Under the pieces are notes generated by a model that did not search any database, was not told the DNA's origin, and saw only the letters and a list, made by a program, of their open reading frames with translations. Of a DNA stretch of 64,000 bases, positions 32,551 through 45,352 are shown in pieces; the stretch's first letter is position 1, and every line of letters starts with the position of its first letter. The stretch lies in assembly GCA_022606135.1 (NCBI GenBank), contig JABYQN010000005.1, positions 1,488,001 through 1,552,000 on the forward strand, written 5' to 3'. The translations under genes and the position numbers were made by a program. The DNA is from Fomes fomentarius. Its lineage: Eukaryota > Basidiomycota > Agaricomycetes > Polyporales > Polyporaceae.

Positions 32551-34094
32551 ATGCGCCTAGCCATCCCGCTGGCATCCACTCTTTTTGCAACTGCCCCTGC
32601 CTACGCGGCGTACAACCTCGTCAAGGAGTACTCGGGCCAGAATTTCTTCAATGGATGGGAATTCTACGGAAACTACGATAATCTGACCAACGGTGCGCCA
32701 AGCCCATCTTGCGTGCTGAATTAGACGTTGAGCACACATCAATACTTATATCGTAGGGGACGTCATGTACCTCGATCAAGCCAAAGCCACTTCCTCCAAG
32801 CTGGCGTACGTGAACGATGCTGGCAATGTCATCATCAAGGTCGACGACGCGAGCTTCGTCCCTTGGAATGAGAAGCGGAATTCGGTGTGTATTGTAGAAC
32901 AGGTTGCAGTTGTATCTGCTTGACAACATACATACAGGTCAGGATCGAGACCAAGGAGTACTTCCCTGTCGGCACTGTCCTTATCTTCGACGCGAAGCAC
33001 CTTCCGTTCGGTTGCTCCGTGAGTGCTCCTGCATCTATCTCTCATCAGTGTTCCCGTGTTAATCTCGCATACGCTATGCACAGGTGTGGCCCAGTTTCTG
33101 GACTAAAGGACCCAACTGGCCCGCTGGTGGCGAGATCGACGTCATTGAGGCCGTCAACCTCATGAAGGCGAACCAAATGGCCATTCACACCTCCAGCGGC
33201 TGCACTCAGAGCGGTACAGACTGCTCTCAGGGTGCTGGCTGCACCATCACCGACAAGTCTGAGAAGAGCTACGGCGCCGAGTTCGCTTCCGCCGGAGGTG
33301 GAGTCTGGGCTACTCAGTTCGACAAGACCGGCATCAAGTGAGTGTCGCATCATCTACTGAAAACGTTTTCTTATATTGAGTTAACTTCCCGACAGCATCT
33401 GGTTCTGGAGCGTAAGTGTTCAAGAATTTCTCATTGAAGTGAGACTGTAGACTAAATAACGCATTAGCGGAGTGATATCCCCGATACTGTTACCAATGCG
33501 AAAGACTCTGTCGATGTCTCCTCCTGGGGTGCCCCTTCGGCCCAGTACGCTACAGACTCTTGCGACGTCGAGAAGTTCTTTACGCCACAGCAGCTTGTGA
33601 TTGACATCACTCTTTGCGGTGACTGGTACGTGTATACGATGATTATATGAAGTACTCATGCAAACACTATCTGTCGTTTCTAGGGCGGGTGGCGTCTACC
33701 AACAGACTTGCGGCGGAGACGGTGCTGCTGACAAATGCGTACGTCCTTCATCCTCATCCGTCCCATATTGCAATCTACTAAGACAGTCTCTCAGTACCTC
33801 GACAACGTCATCAACAACGGGACGAACTACGCCGACGCGTTCTTCGAGATTGGGTACCTCAAGGCCTTCTCGTCAGAGCCTCTCCTTGCCGCCACCATCT
33901 CAGGCACCTCTACTGGGCTCGTTACCGCTACTGCTGATGCTAGCAGCCCGTCTGGTACCGCTGGCAGCAGCACCGGCAACGGCACTACCATTGGTACGGA
34001 TGGTGCTGGTAACAGTGCCTCCCCCAACGCGCGCACTCATGTTGCAGTCGTTGCTGCGACTATGGTGTCCGCATTTACTTGGGCCATGCTGTAG
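32551..34094 (+). CDS. GH16 endo-1,3(4)-beta-glucanase, GPI-anchored
   Basis: Extracellular or wall-bound beta-glucan hydrolase. Signal peptide MRLAIPLASTLFATAPAYA. About nine exons with short introns, phases consistent. The catalytic signature is GGEIDVIEAVN, giving the nucleophile and acid/base Glu four residues apart as ExDxxE. Substrate-cleft residues include VWPSFWTKGPNWPAGGE and the conserved SGCTQSG-type loop. The C-terminal Ser/Thr/Gly region (SSPSGTAGSSTGNGT) ends in a hydrophobic tail (VAVVAATMVSAFTWAML), a GPI-attachment pattern. Such proteins remodel the fungal wall or degrade external glucans. Intact by eye. Confidence 0.9.
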
Positions 34095-34506
34095 GGAATA
34101 GGATACTGCCATGAGAAGAAACGGACTTTACCTTACGAATAGACATACTTACTATGTCTCCTAGACATATCATCAGCCATCCAGGAGTTTGACTGCTATG
34201 TCCATCTGGAACTTTGCGGTGTATGATCTGGGCTGCGTGCTCAAGGAATTACATTCCTAGATTTAGAAGCGGTAACATTCACGACAAGCGCTAATTGAGG
34301 TACTTAGCGCGCAGCAGCGACGGTGACGCATTCTCGTCCGTCTTTGGTGTGCACTGTCTTCAGAGCAACCACACACCTGCTAATCGGGCAGGCTGCGTGA
34401 CCTGATGTATATTTGACGAACCTATTAACCACCCTGCACCACTCTCGTTGCTGGAACCAGGACGCCCGACATCCCTATCCGGAGACTGCTTTGAATTCCG
34501 ACCACC
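34095..34506. other. Intergenic
   Basis: Tail of GH16 and promoter of the gelsolin-domain gene. No motif stands out. Confidence 0.4.
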
Positions 34507-37500
34507 ATGGATATTCCTCGCCCTCCCAGTGCAGCCCGTCGCAGCACGCTGAGCATTCCGCCCAAGCCTGACGCATCGCTCGCAGAATGGACGACAAAGA
34601 TCAAGGCACTGCAGAAGCAGGTGGACGAGGACGAGGAGGTGGAGACGAGGAGACTGGAGGAGGAGATCGCGGCCTCGCGGAAGGCCCGCATGCGGAGGAG
34701 CACCAACCTTGGCAGTCGTACCAACAGCGTTGATTTGGGTGAGTCTTGCAATCTGTCTTTAGCAGGTGAAATAATATGTGGCTGAGGCACTGCGGTGCGT
34801 TACAGCCCAAAGTGGTGTTGTCGCTGCAATCAAGGCGGAGGACCGCTCTGTGGTCAACGACGAGCCGTTGTCTACGTTGGACAAGCGGAGGAATCAGGAC
34901 GATGCATTGCGGAAGCTTATGGGCGAAGATACCGCAGGGAAGTCCTCTAGCCATACCCCTGCCCCTGCTCCTTCCACCACACATGCGCCTACCCAAGCCA
35001 AGCGTCCCTCTTCCCCCATCTCTCTTGCTGCATTCATCGGAGGTCGTGCGACTGGTCCAAGACTTACGAAACATGCACCGCAGCAAGATGCGCACGACCC
35101 CACACAGTTCGAGCAGCGCACACACATATCAGCTCCTCATCCTGTATTCGGGCGTGGTGGCGTAGCCATGCCCGGTATGACTGGCAAAGGCAGCGCTTCC
35201 ATCGTCTCTCGTGCGATCCGGGACGAAGAGGCTCGTCCTACTGCATCTTCGAGCGTGTCGTCTTCAAGGGACCGCAGAATAAGCACACCTTCCTCAGTGT
35301 CGGTCGCTCGTTCTGCAGTCGAGAGAGTGCAGGAACGTGAACGTGAGATCGTACCCAGCTACACCGGGTCTTCTCATGCTACTCGAGTTGCACATGAAGA
35401 CGATGAGAGAGACCGACGGATCAGCACACCGCCCCAGGTGTCGAGCGTGCGCGTCGTGGTAGAGAAGGCTCAAGAACGCGAGCGGGAAAACATTCCTGCG
35501 TACAGTGGGTCGTCCCAAGCTCCGTACCGGCAGAGGACGATCAGCACACCTGCGGGTGCAGCACCAGCGAAGTTTGGCTCTCCCTCTCCGGCACAGACCT
35601 TCACTACGAAACACAAAGTTGACCCCGTCCCCCGTCCCCTCTCTCACTCGCCAAATCCGCTCATTCGCCCCATCACTCCTCACACAAGCAATGCTTCGTT
35701 TGCTCCCTCGAAGTCCCCAGCACCTCGACCTTCGTCGGTGACATTCCGTACTCCCCCACCTCCGTCGCCGACTCGCTCTCCTCAACCGGGACAGACTTTA
35801 CCTGGTCTTGCTCGTCCTATCCAGCCAACACCCCGCCCTTCATTTGGGAGTCCTCAGATCCCATCGAACAACCCTTCACCAGCGTTCCTCAAGCCACCTG
35901 CCTCGAAAGAGCCTACGCCAAGTCTCAGCAGACTGAAGGGGCGAGGCTTCGTGAAAAACATGGTCGAGAAGAGCGCGTCCTTGGAAGTGACATCGCCAGA
36001 GGGCTCCCCAACTCCAGACAAGAGTTTCTCTTCCTCCCCCGGGAGGAGACAAAGCTCTGTCTTAGATCGTTGGCAGCACAACACAGGAAACGGTGCTCCT
36101 CCACCGGTCATATCGCCAAAGCCGATGCCTCTGCGGAAGTCATTTACGGTCGATCCTGGCTCACCGACTTCGTCGTCTTACAGTGTCCCACTCAAACGTG
36201 ATAGCACCGGACCTGTCCTGAGGTCCAAGGCATCCTTGCCTCTTCTGCCCACGATGAAGACCGGAGAATCCGTCGGCGCTTCATCTACCGTGAGCGAAAG
36301 CAAGTACAACGGACCGCAACTGGGATCAGCCAAGACGGTGATCACATACATCCAGCCGACGAAGACAGGAGAGCAGCCCGTATCTCCTCCCCGAGAGCAC
36401 ATCACCGGGGATGCGGATGAATTGGGCATACGTGTACGGACTAGGACGACCAGTGGCGGATTGGTGCAGGAACGAGGCGCGGCGGGGCTACCCGCGGGCA
36501 CGGCTGGGAAGCCACTCAGTCATGTAGGTTCATTCTGGTAACATGTTGTCGTTGATGGGCTTCTAGGCTAGCAATCCACGTTTTGCTATCCGCTTCGCTT
36601 CATAACTCTTGCTTTCTCTGCTCTTCTGGTGCGACCGGGACCGAGACTGACGCGGCGGTTTGCTTTTTTCGTGTTCTGCGTGACACGTGTAGCCTACCAA
36701 GGACCGGGCTAAGAAGCCGCACAAGGGCAAGAGCGCCACTTCCGTGGCGGTGCGGGCGAACGCATCGAAGCTGGGCGCGATCCGCGAGACCTCCCCGACG
36801 AGGACGGACATAGGCACTGCGCCGGCACCGAGCCTCAAGGTAGCTGAACCTCAGCACGAGTCGCTGTCGCTCACCACGCTAGAGACGGTCGCTTCAGTTG
36901 TGACGGCCTCCCCGACTTCGCGGTATCCATCGCCTCCTTCAACCAAGGGTCGCGCTGTCTCGCCTGTAGTCAAGCCTGCGATACCCGCGAAGCCTTCGCT
37001 TGAGGTCCATGCACCTCCTCTTACAGCAACACCCTCGAAGACGAGCCCGACAAGTCCGCTCGCCCCGCCGCAGGTCGCACGCGGTCCTTCGGTTTCGCCA
37101 CCTCAGAGCGCAGGACAGAAATCACCTTCTAGCCCGGCGCGACATGCGCGAATTCCTAGTACGGGCAACCGAGCGACGGTCATGGACGTTGCGCAGACAT
37201 TCACGGAGGCCCTCTCGCGCCAGCCCTCGTCATCGTCTTCCACAGCAGACTCCCTTCCGGATGCCAAGCGCCCGTCGCCGCCAGCATCTATCGGCACATC
37301 CCACCCTCGTGTCGCATCTCCGGAAGAAGAGGCAGAGGAGTACACTCCGCCGAGCATTAGGAACGTGATCTCCAACTGGGGGCGTACTTCGCCTGCGCCT
37401 CGGACAAATGGCGTCAGCGGCACGAATGGGACAAGCACGAGCACCACTACCATCACGGCACCCCCACTCGAGAAGCGCAAATCGAGCTATGAGAGGTACT

Positions 37501-39439
37501 CGGCGTTCATCTTGCCACCTCTTGCCGAGGAACGGACCCCTGTTCCGTCGCCAGTGAGCACGCTCAAGCGTGAAGGCGCTCCTGACCCCAAATTGCTGGA
37601 GGAAGATGAGGTCGAAGAGATCGATGAGGGGACGTTGCAGGAAGAGGAGCCGAAGGTTGAGACTGCACCTGGTGTCACTCAGGTTCTGGTTGAAGCACAA
37701 TCCGAACCCAAGGAGGAGGCAGCGCCAGAGATCCCAGTCGCTGCTGTCACTGAGCCGCCTCAAGAAGCCAAGACACAAACTGGTGACGAACTTATCCATC
37801 TGGGTAGGCCATATGAGTAATCCATAAAGATGTGATCGCTAATTGGTATTACAGTGCATGACGATACGCCGCTTCCACATGTCAACATCGACGCACTGTA
37901 CGATGCACCGCGAGCGAAATACACGCCAGACCCAGATTTAACCACCATATCTGTTGACGTCCTTTCAATCGCCGGTACCACTGCTACAGCCATCACCCAG
38001 GAGGCGCATGTGTTCTATGACTCGGAACTACTTGCCGTCATTCACCGCGCGAAGCTCAAGTCAAGTGGGCTCGTCGCAACGAAAGTATGGGCGTGGCGCG
38101 GGCGTCACGCGGAGCCCGGCGAGCGGGAACAGCAGAAGGTGCAGGAGCTTGCCCGGCGGTATGGAACGACCCCAGTCAGTGCCCTTGAAGATTCGGATAC
38201 AACACGACGCTAACTTGTGGGATTTTGTAGGTCTCGATCGAGCAAGCCCACGAGCCGCCTGAGTTTGTGTCAGTCCTTGGCGGAACCCTCGCCACTCGGC
38301 AAGGCACGCGCACACACTGGAGCGCGGAGAACACGGCGATGCACCTCGTGCGCGCGCTGCAAGGTGTGGTCTTCATCGACGAACTAGACCTCGTATGTAG
38401 CTTCTCTTCGATTTCCTCCCCGTCCCGGCGAGTGTTTACGCGTTTGCGTAACAGGGAATCAAGAACCTGTGCTCTGGATATAGCTATTGTATCTCCATCC
38501 TCGACACTTTCTATGTCTGGCATGGGCGTGGGTCGACAGCGGCAGAGCAGCGTGCCGCTCTTGCATACGCACAGGCGCTCGCGCCCAGCCCGGAGAATGT
38601 CGTCGAGTTGACGGAGGACGAGAGCCTGGAAGACGAGATGTTCTGGATGATTCTGGGTGAGGGTGACTATGCGAAGGCTGACTACTGGCGGTGGCGGTCT
38701 GAGGCACCTTTCGTTGACCCGCGCATATGGGCTGTAGATGCTCCACAAAGAGAAGTGGTGGGTTCTTCTTTCTTGTATTTCAGCTTATGACTTCGTTGGC
38801 TGATGTACATGTCAGGTACAACCTATCCCTGGGTTCCCCGCACATCCTGAGTTCAGTCACGGCGTGTACCTGGTAGACTGCATCTGGGAATTTTACGTGC
38901 TTGTTGGTAGTGAAGCGCGTGGACACCGACTCGAGATTCGCACTGCTCTCAGCGTTGCCGAGGTAAGATATCTATCTCCATCGGGACGTAGACTACCTTC
39001 GTATGAACTTACACCGACTACGAACAGGGTCTAGCCCGCAAGGCTTCGTCGACGCGGCCATTCAAACCACCGGTGCACGCGCTGGTCTTCCCGACGCAGA
39101 TCCCCACAGATCTCCTCCTCACTTTCCGCGAACTGGACGAGTCTGTCCTGGTCAGTTGTTCTTTAGCAAGGGGTGATATTGTCATCATGGTGAACTGACC
39201 TCGTGGACACTTTTCCTTGTGATCTTCCAGAACGCTGGAGAAATTCCGGACCATATGAACCTGATACCGTCGCACGATGCAGATGCGAACGTATGTCCCC
39301 TTATGACTTATTGTTCTCCCCGCTGGAACAAGGGCTGACTTGTTACTGAATGCAGCTGAAGTCGACGATGTGGACACCTGCAATACTATCAGACCACACG
39401 ATGCTCCCGCTCGGTGTGAATCCGTCGCACCTGAGCTGA
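34507..39439 (+). CDS. Large disordered protein with C-terminal gelsolin-like repeats
   Basis: About 1390 residues. Exon 1 (34507-34738) encodes a charged coiled-coil start (MDIPRPPSAARRSTLSIPPK, then WTTKIKALQKQVDEDEE). Exon 2 (34806-36523) and exon 3 (from 36693) encode about 940 residues of Ser/Pro/Thr-rich disorder with several basic SP/TP sites (EREREIVPSYTG, DRRISTP repeated three times). The last six exons form a folded part of about 380 residues with gelsolin-type repeats (VFYDSELLAVIHRAKLKSS, TKVWAWRGRHAE, EQQKVQELARRYGTTP, HGVYLVDCIWEFYVLVG, DTFYVWHGRGSTAAEQRAAL). Gelsolin/villin repeats bind actin and calcium. Fungal proteins with a long N-terminal region (DUF4045 type) before these repeats exist, and this fits them. 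Likely acts on cortical actin. All exon phases agree. Confidence 0.8.
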
Positions 39440-40448
39440 CGGACTTCGGCCGGGACGTGAGCTTAATTCCTTGTGTTCTATCTCGTCTTGTGCTCTCAGC
39501 TACGTGCTTCTGTATTGTTTATCTTTCCATACCCTAATTTTTGAGTCACTTGGCCCGGACGCTAGTAACCCGTCGCACACCAGTAATTGAACAGCTGTCA
39601 AATGTGATTCGTCTGCTCGCCGGCATACCTTTCGAGTGTATCTTCAGTCGCAGTCTGCAAGGAAGCGAAGCAGGCATTGTTCGATATATGGATGCCTACT
39701 CTGGGACTAGGTTCGCATCGAACGGTACGCATGCCATCCTAACTGCGTTCATCGCTGAGGAATAGCTCGTGTCACGTCTACTCGTAATGCTTCCGTCGCT
39801 CTATCTGACAACAGCAGGGCGTTTCTAACTGTGTTTGCCCTCTAGAGACCAAGAGGTGCGTCGTCCATCAGGGGTCTGGGTGTGACTGGAAGCGCGTGAC
39901 AGGGCGCGTGACCCCCGCCAGAGGCTTCGCCAGGGTGCGTGCCCATGCGGCCGCGTCTTCTTGCGTCCGAGCCACTTGTTCCGCTCTATCAACATTACGG
40001 GATAAACCCCTCATATGATCTGTATCTCATAGTAGAATATCTACCGCATCCCTTAAGGTCTAGCCTACTCTGCCAACCTCCGACCGTCACCCGCCAACTC
40101 GTCCAGACTCGATCAAAATGGCCATTCGCCGCGTTCGCCGCCAGGCAGCCTCTCGAAGATCAACTTATGGCCTTTCCCTCGGGGTTGCAGTTCTTCTTTC
40201 TCCCACGACATGGAACAACGCCCAGTTTGGATCTTTCAACGACCTTGGTGTCCGAATCTACATCACCAGGCGCTGCCTTCCACCGTCGCGCTCTTCTTTC
40301 ATATTCTGGGTCCTTGCCCTATAAATACCTCCGGACGGCCGCTACAGGTAGCTGAGCCTTGCCGCTTGTAGGCTGGAGACCTACAAACCCTCCCAATCCC
40401 CCACTTCCTCCTTCCTCCCTCTTCCTCATTTATATCGAGGAACTTCAC
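39440..40448. other. Intergenic
   Basis: Open frames around 39541-39765 and 39939-40355 have no known domain and no exon partners. The end holds the TATA box of the first GH17-like gene. Confidence 0.4.
40320..40327 (+). promoter_or_regulatory. TATA box of the first GH17-like gene
   Basis: tataaata, 122 bp upstream of the ATG at 40449. Confidence 0.6.
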
Positions 40449-41922
40449 ATGGCCCTCATTACGTTTATTGCCGCCCTCGCTCTTACTGGGCTTGTGCATG
40501 CCGTGCCTCTTGAGGTCGGCGTGCAGCCGCACGACTTTGGACAGTCCCACCCGGCCGCAGCTAACAGCACCGCAGCTAAGCAGGCGCCGTTCTGCTTCCC
40601 ATCGCTTGGGTTCACCACGCCTTTTGAGCTGCCAACGGACACGACTGGCTGGTGGTGCGACCCTTCGACGGAGTATGCCTTCCTCGGCTTCAGCTACGAG
40701 GTCACCGCTTGTGAGCTTGCTTCTTTCTCCCTCTGATAGCCCACATTCACACAATTTTTGGCACAGGTCAAAGCAAAGCCCAACTCCACAAGGAGTTTGC
40801 GGATATTCGCAACCATTTCCATGGGCGTTACGTGCGTCTCTATGGCTTCTGCGACAACGAAGGATTCTAGTGAGTTTTGGGTTCGAAGGTCGGTACCGAG
40901 CAGAGATCGATGTGCTTCCTTCCACCAGTGACGACATCGTCGACGCCGCATGGGACAATGGTGAGCGCATCTAATCCATTGGTTCCGCACTTTCGCCGCA
41001 ATTCGCTGACCCTGTCTCAGGGTTGGGCGTCCATGCTCTCATCTGGGTAAGTCGCAGCGAACGGTCGCGTTTCAGCCGGATGAACTCTATCATCCCCGCA
41101 GTTTGGTTTCGATGGCTCCGACATTTGGAAGACGAGGCGAGAGACCCTTCTGGCTGCACTGCACGCGAACCCAAAGGCCAAGTTCGTAACGCGCGTGCTG
41201 CAGTTCGGATCTGAGCCCCTCTTCGACAACGTACTCCCGCATGCGATGCTTGCTCAGCAAGTCCTTGCTGCGAAGGAGAACTTGTCTAGTCTCCACATTC
41301 CTGTGACGGTCAGCGAACTCGCGTACGGGTATCAGGAGCGCGGCGGCGCTCAGGACGTCTTAGACGCCATCGACTCGATCAACATTCACATGCTGCCATT
41401 CTTTTCGCAGCAAGCCTCAACCTGTGCGTTTTTGTCCATCATCTGCCATGCGTATCTGTCCCGCTGACACTGGTGTGGTACGAATGATATGTAGCGGACA
41501 ATGCATGGCCGCTCGTCCAGAATGACCTACAGTGGTTTATCGATCATGGGAATGGCAAGAAGATGTACTTCGATGAGGTATGTTCTTCTGATTGCCCTTC
41601 CTCCATCTGTCCTTTTTTCGATCTTGGCTTGTTATATCTGTCTGCTTTACTGACTGTTTCCGTCGCGACCATCCAGAATGGCTGGCCGTCTGTCACCTCG
41701 CCAAGCGTACAGCCTAACAGTCCAGATGCGGTGGCAGATATCCCGAACGAACAGGAGTATTACATCCTGCTTGACCAGCATTGCGAGGACCTCAAAGCTG
41801 TTGTCGGAGGCGGCGTCGGCTGGTTCGCGCACATCTACTCGGACAACCAGGAGCCAGGGTATGGGATTTACAACTCGAAGGGGCAGATGAAAATCGCGTT
41901 CGCACCAAGGACGGAGTGCTAA
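40449..41922 (+). CDS. Secreted GH17-like endo-beta-1,3-glucanase, copy 1
   Basis: Signal peptide MALITFIAALALTGLVHA. After a short linker the catalytic barrel begins (FCFPSLGFTTPFELPTDT, WWCDPSTEYAFLGFSYEV). Seven or so exons joined by short introns give GRYVRLYGFCDNEGFY, DDIVDAAWDNGLGVHALIW, the acid/base region FVTRVLQFGSEPLF, VTVSELAYGYQERGG, the nucleophile motif DENGWPSVTS and a C-terminal GGGVGWFAHIYSDNQEPGYG. The NGWPS and GSEPL motifs fit the GH17 fold, although some fungal families with this layout are still loosely classed. It is a close paralogue of the gene at 46359. Function: beta-1,3-glucan breakdown or wall remodelling outside the cell. Confidence 0.8.
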
Positions 41923-43253
41923 CAACGTGCCCACGATGAGAACCTCCTATTGTATTGGTAGTCAACGGAGTGTCTCTGAGAGACAACGAAACGAATGTAC
42001 ATCATCCATTGGATACCCTCAGCTTGCAGCTCGTCCGATTATTGAATGTACCGACTGCAACTCCCTGTTCGATCGTGTGCCTAGTATGCTATCCTTTGAG
42101 CTTTCGTTACACGCGCCCATTTGAGGCGAGGAGACCTTGCTCCGGCCCGGTATCAAGCTAGCTCAAGCTTGAGCGCGATGAGATTGAATCGATAGAACAC
42201 ATACTCGTGGATTGCCGCGCAATGGGACGAGGAACCGTGTGGGAGCTACTTGAGGAGCTTTGGATGCTTGCTGGGTACGAGTGGAAGGAGCGAACCCTAG
42301 GGACGGTGCTGGGTACCGGCTGTGTCTACTTGAGACAGATGCGCGGAGTACTTGAGAGGGTAAGTTGAAGGCACAGCACGTTGCGCGTGTCTGGAAACCA
42401 GTCATCAAAGGCTGGGACGCCTTACCTCCGGACTGGGTGACTAATAGCAGGGTTTTAGTAGGTATTGGGTGAGTGGGCTGACGGGTGGAAGCACGCGTAT
42501 GAGGCCGCACCCCTGAGTCCCACACTCTGTGTAAGTAAATGCATTTCCCCGCGGCTGTAAATCCTGGCGGTGTGCCCAGCGCGCTGGACTGCCTCTCCAT
42601 GTACCTCCGGGGCGATAGAGGCCTACAGCATATACGCTCCGCCAAAAAAAGTCTGGGCGCGATGCCACCCACCTTGTGCTGCTTCGAGTGCACTTGTAAG
42701 ATTGATCAGGCTGCCTGTATTGGTACCGTCTGTAATATAGAACTTTTGTCATCAGTCCACCTAGCCACAGCCAAATTTCCTGCAACTGTGTTCGTCGTCC
42801 CGTCAATCGTGCACAATCGTCGGTACTCCATTCAAGGTGATGGAATCGACTGGTAAAGTCATGTGTGGGGAGAGTATTTTGTATACTGCGTGCCTGCATG
42901 TACGTATCAGACAAGTCCGAGTCCGAGAAGTCTATAGTGACGTATGTAGGGGTGTGTGGGTACGCGGGGTATCAGAGTGTCCAGAGGTACCTGAACAAGG
43001 AACGAGGAAAACGAGCAAAGCAAAAAACAAAGAAGGCAAGTAGCAGTGGGACCACACAAGAGTCAACTATCAAATCGACAAGCTACACAGCCAGTCAGAG
43101 GACTATCATATATCTATCTGAATGTCCAAGGTACCACGCTGAAAGTGTTCGGTAAAGCGAGACTTCGAAAGATCACTCTGACACATGCTCACCCTTACAA
43201 AGACCGGATATCAGGATCGCGCGTAAGGGGTATCACCTTTGGCGCCATTGCTG
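41923..43253. other. Intergenic with retroelement scrap
   Basis: Apart from the retroelement remnant at 42168-42369 there is no supported gene. A plus-strand frame at 43140-43215 contains LRKITLTHAHPY, which recalls LREVTLTHNP of the F-box protein at 13 kb (see findings). Confidence 0.35.
42168..42369 (+). mobile_element. Remnant of a retroelement RT/RNase H C-terminal region
   Basis: A 66-codon open stretch reads ESIEHILVDCRAMGRGTVWE, then LLEELWMLAGYEWKE and TLGTVLGTG. This matches, by family memory, the C-terminal tail of basidiomycete retroelement RNase H/RT proteins, in which IEHIL.C is followed by WELxEELW and a LGTxLG motif. In-frame stops lie on both sides. It is a scrap unrelated in sequence to the intact LINE at 19-25 kb. 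Confidence 0.4.
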
Positions 43254-44350
43254 CTAGGGATGCTTGCTCATGATCATCCTCACCGATGCCAAATCGTTCC
43301 CAGTCGTGTCTTCGACGCCCAGATGAGAACCATGTGTCAGGGGCGAATCGCGCGCATTGTCGAGCAGCGCAGGGACCCAAGTCAAAAATTTGCCATGCCT
43401 CGCCTCGGCACGTAGATGAAGCGTGTTGAGAAGCTTCTGGGATCGAATCGCGCGGTAGATACCGTGAAGGTAGACTATATGCACTGGTCAACGCATCGCC
43501 ATGGATTGACAACCCTCGGTACAACACTCACCGAGGTCGGATTCCTTCCGAATCAGGGGAAAGAATGTGAAGCACTCCAACAAGCAACCGGACTTGGCGA
43601 GATGCGTGAGGTAGCTCCCCGCTCCGCCGCACGCCTTGGCCGGTATACCCACTAGCTCGAGCTTCCGTAGAGTGCGACAATCGTCAAGCCAGCGGAACAC
43701 CTCTCCGTACTCCATGATACCCTCCAGCCCCTCCAGCCGGAGCTTCTTGAGCGACGACGGAACGCACTGGGACCCGCCCTGCGGCATGATCCAGCAGTGC
43801 TCCCCGACGTGAGATAGTGCGAGCGTAGAGAGGGCGGGGAACGCGGAAGTCGTGGCGGCTAGAAAAATGGCACTGACGGATCTCTAGCTCCGCCACTTCC
43901 TTGAGTTGCTTGAGCTGCTCGCAGACTGGGCTCTGGAAGAACACACTTCCAACGTTCAAGAACGTCAGGGAGCGAGCGTTTGGGAGGATGAGCGCGAGGT
44001 CCACGTGCCGTTCCCCGGAAGCTGCGGGTAACCAAGTATGGGCTGCACGGTCGACCTGGCGGCGAATGTGGAGCCGACGGACGAGGCGGCCAAGGTTGGG
44101 TTTGTCATAGAGCGCCTGGAGGAAGGCAGCGGCGCTGGATAGACGGGGAGATTCATAGACGATGCGCTCGCAAATGACATGCCACTGGGGACACGTCAAC
44201 ATGCATGCATACACGCTGGCGGTCGAGCTCTCCGAGGATCATAAGGAATACCTCCTGCGGGAGAACATGTATAGTGAGAGGAGTAGTGGTGCAGTAGACT
44301 GGGCGCGGGCCGGGCATTGCTTGAACGGTGAAAGCGACCTGCGAAGACAT
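43254..44350 (-). pseudogene. Broken paralogue of the F-box/LRR protein
   Basis: The minus strand carries pieces that line up in order with the F-box protein at 13106-14386. These are an F-box LPQEVFLMILGELDRQRV, then in another frame YACMLTCPQWHVICERIVYE and ARSLTFLNVGSVFF, then in a third frame AFPALSTLALSHVGEH, SLKKLRLEGLEGIMEYGEV and CLLECFTFFPLIRKE. At least two frame changes occur (near 44206 and near 43845), the second with a small deletion. An intron at the same place as in the intact copy (donor gtgagtg after DL) leads to YRAIRSQKLLNTLHLR and FLTWVPALLDNARD. Similarity ends after NARD. It is a decayed duplicate. Confidence 0.75.
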
Positions 44351-45352
44351 GGTTGAAGCTAGGGCGGTCCGGACGACGGTTTGTCGTGAGCACGATAGGG
44401 ATGTAGGCGTTGTGAGTGAAACAAGGCCTCTTTAGACCTCAGTTTTATCGAGCTCGGCGAAGACCTTCATGCATTCCTAATGGGTACAGTCGCCAGTCCC
44501 TGGATATCTCTCGTACGTGACCTCCACGTTCGGAAGATGTCGAAGAGACGACTCGCAGAGGGTGATATCATGACATCCCGTAGAGTCTGAGTAGTGTCAG
44601 TCGAGCGGAAGTGCTCCACAGTGGTCGACTTGCAGGGCTATTTTGCGATGCTCAAACTAGACTCCGACGGTTTGAGCGAAAAAAGACAGGTCGAACTGGA
44701 GTGTCGAGTTCTTGTGGCTAATGGATCCTGTGCGTCGGGGAAGCTCAAAACGAGGTGGACGCCTCGGCCGAGGGGACTCAAGGATGAAAGGGCAGAGGGA
44801 TATATCCCAGAAGTACTAGTACTGGGCCGAGCATGCCGGGATTGTACTCGATAAATGAGAGTTTGCACGATAAAGAGGCGATGGACGTAACTGCGAGAGA
44901 CAGTGCCATTCCATGACTAGGAGGGTCAAGGTTTGGATAAATAGTAGATGGCTCGGGCCTGCTCTCCCTTGCAAGAAGCCCTCTGGCGATGTGGTTCACT
45001 AGGAGCTGCGAGATGCGGTGAAAGGTAAATTGCGAAGTTATGCCACCGTCATATAGGTTCAATGAAAGCTCTGAGGATCGCACCCAGCGTTTGGCACTGG
45101 CAGTGAGTGACGCTGGGTGGTTGACTTGGAAGAACCACGTGCACTCTTGGGCGCCCGTACGCCCACGCGTACGTTCGGCGTCGGCAGCGTCAAATTCGGC
45201 TCTTAAACTGGAAAACGTTCATGGTTCCATCTGTGGCCGGGGCTCAACGTAGCCCATTCGGCGCGGCGACAATGAGGAAACATTGAGGTAGTGTCCTTAT
45301 AATTGTGCTGTCGGTAGCTGTGCATAGCTCCCGTGCATCCCTTCAGTACAGA
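44351..45352. other. Intergenic, no gene seen
   Basis: No supported gene. A plus-strand frame at 44594-44854 of about 86 codons has no recognisable domain and no intron partners. Confidence 0.4.
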
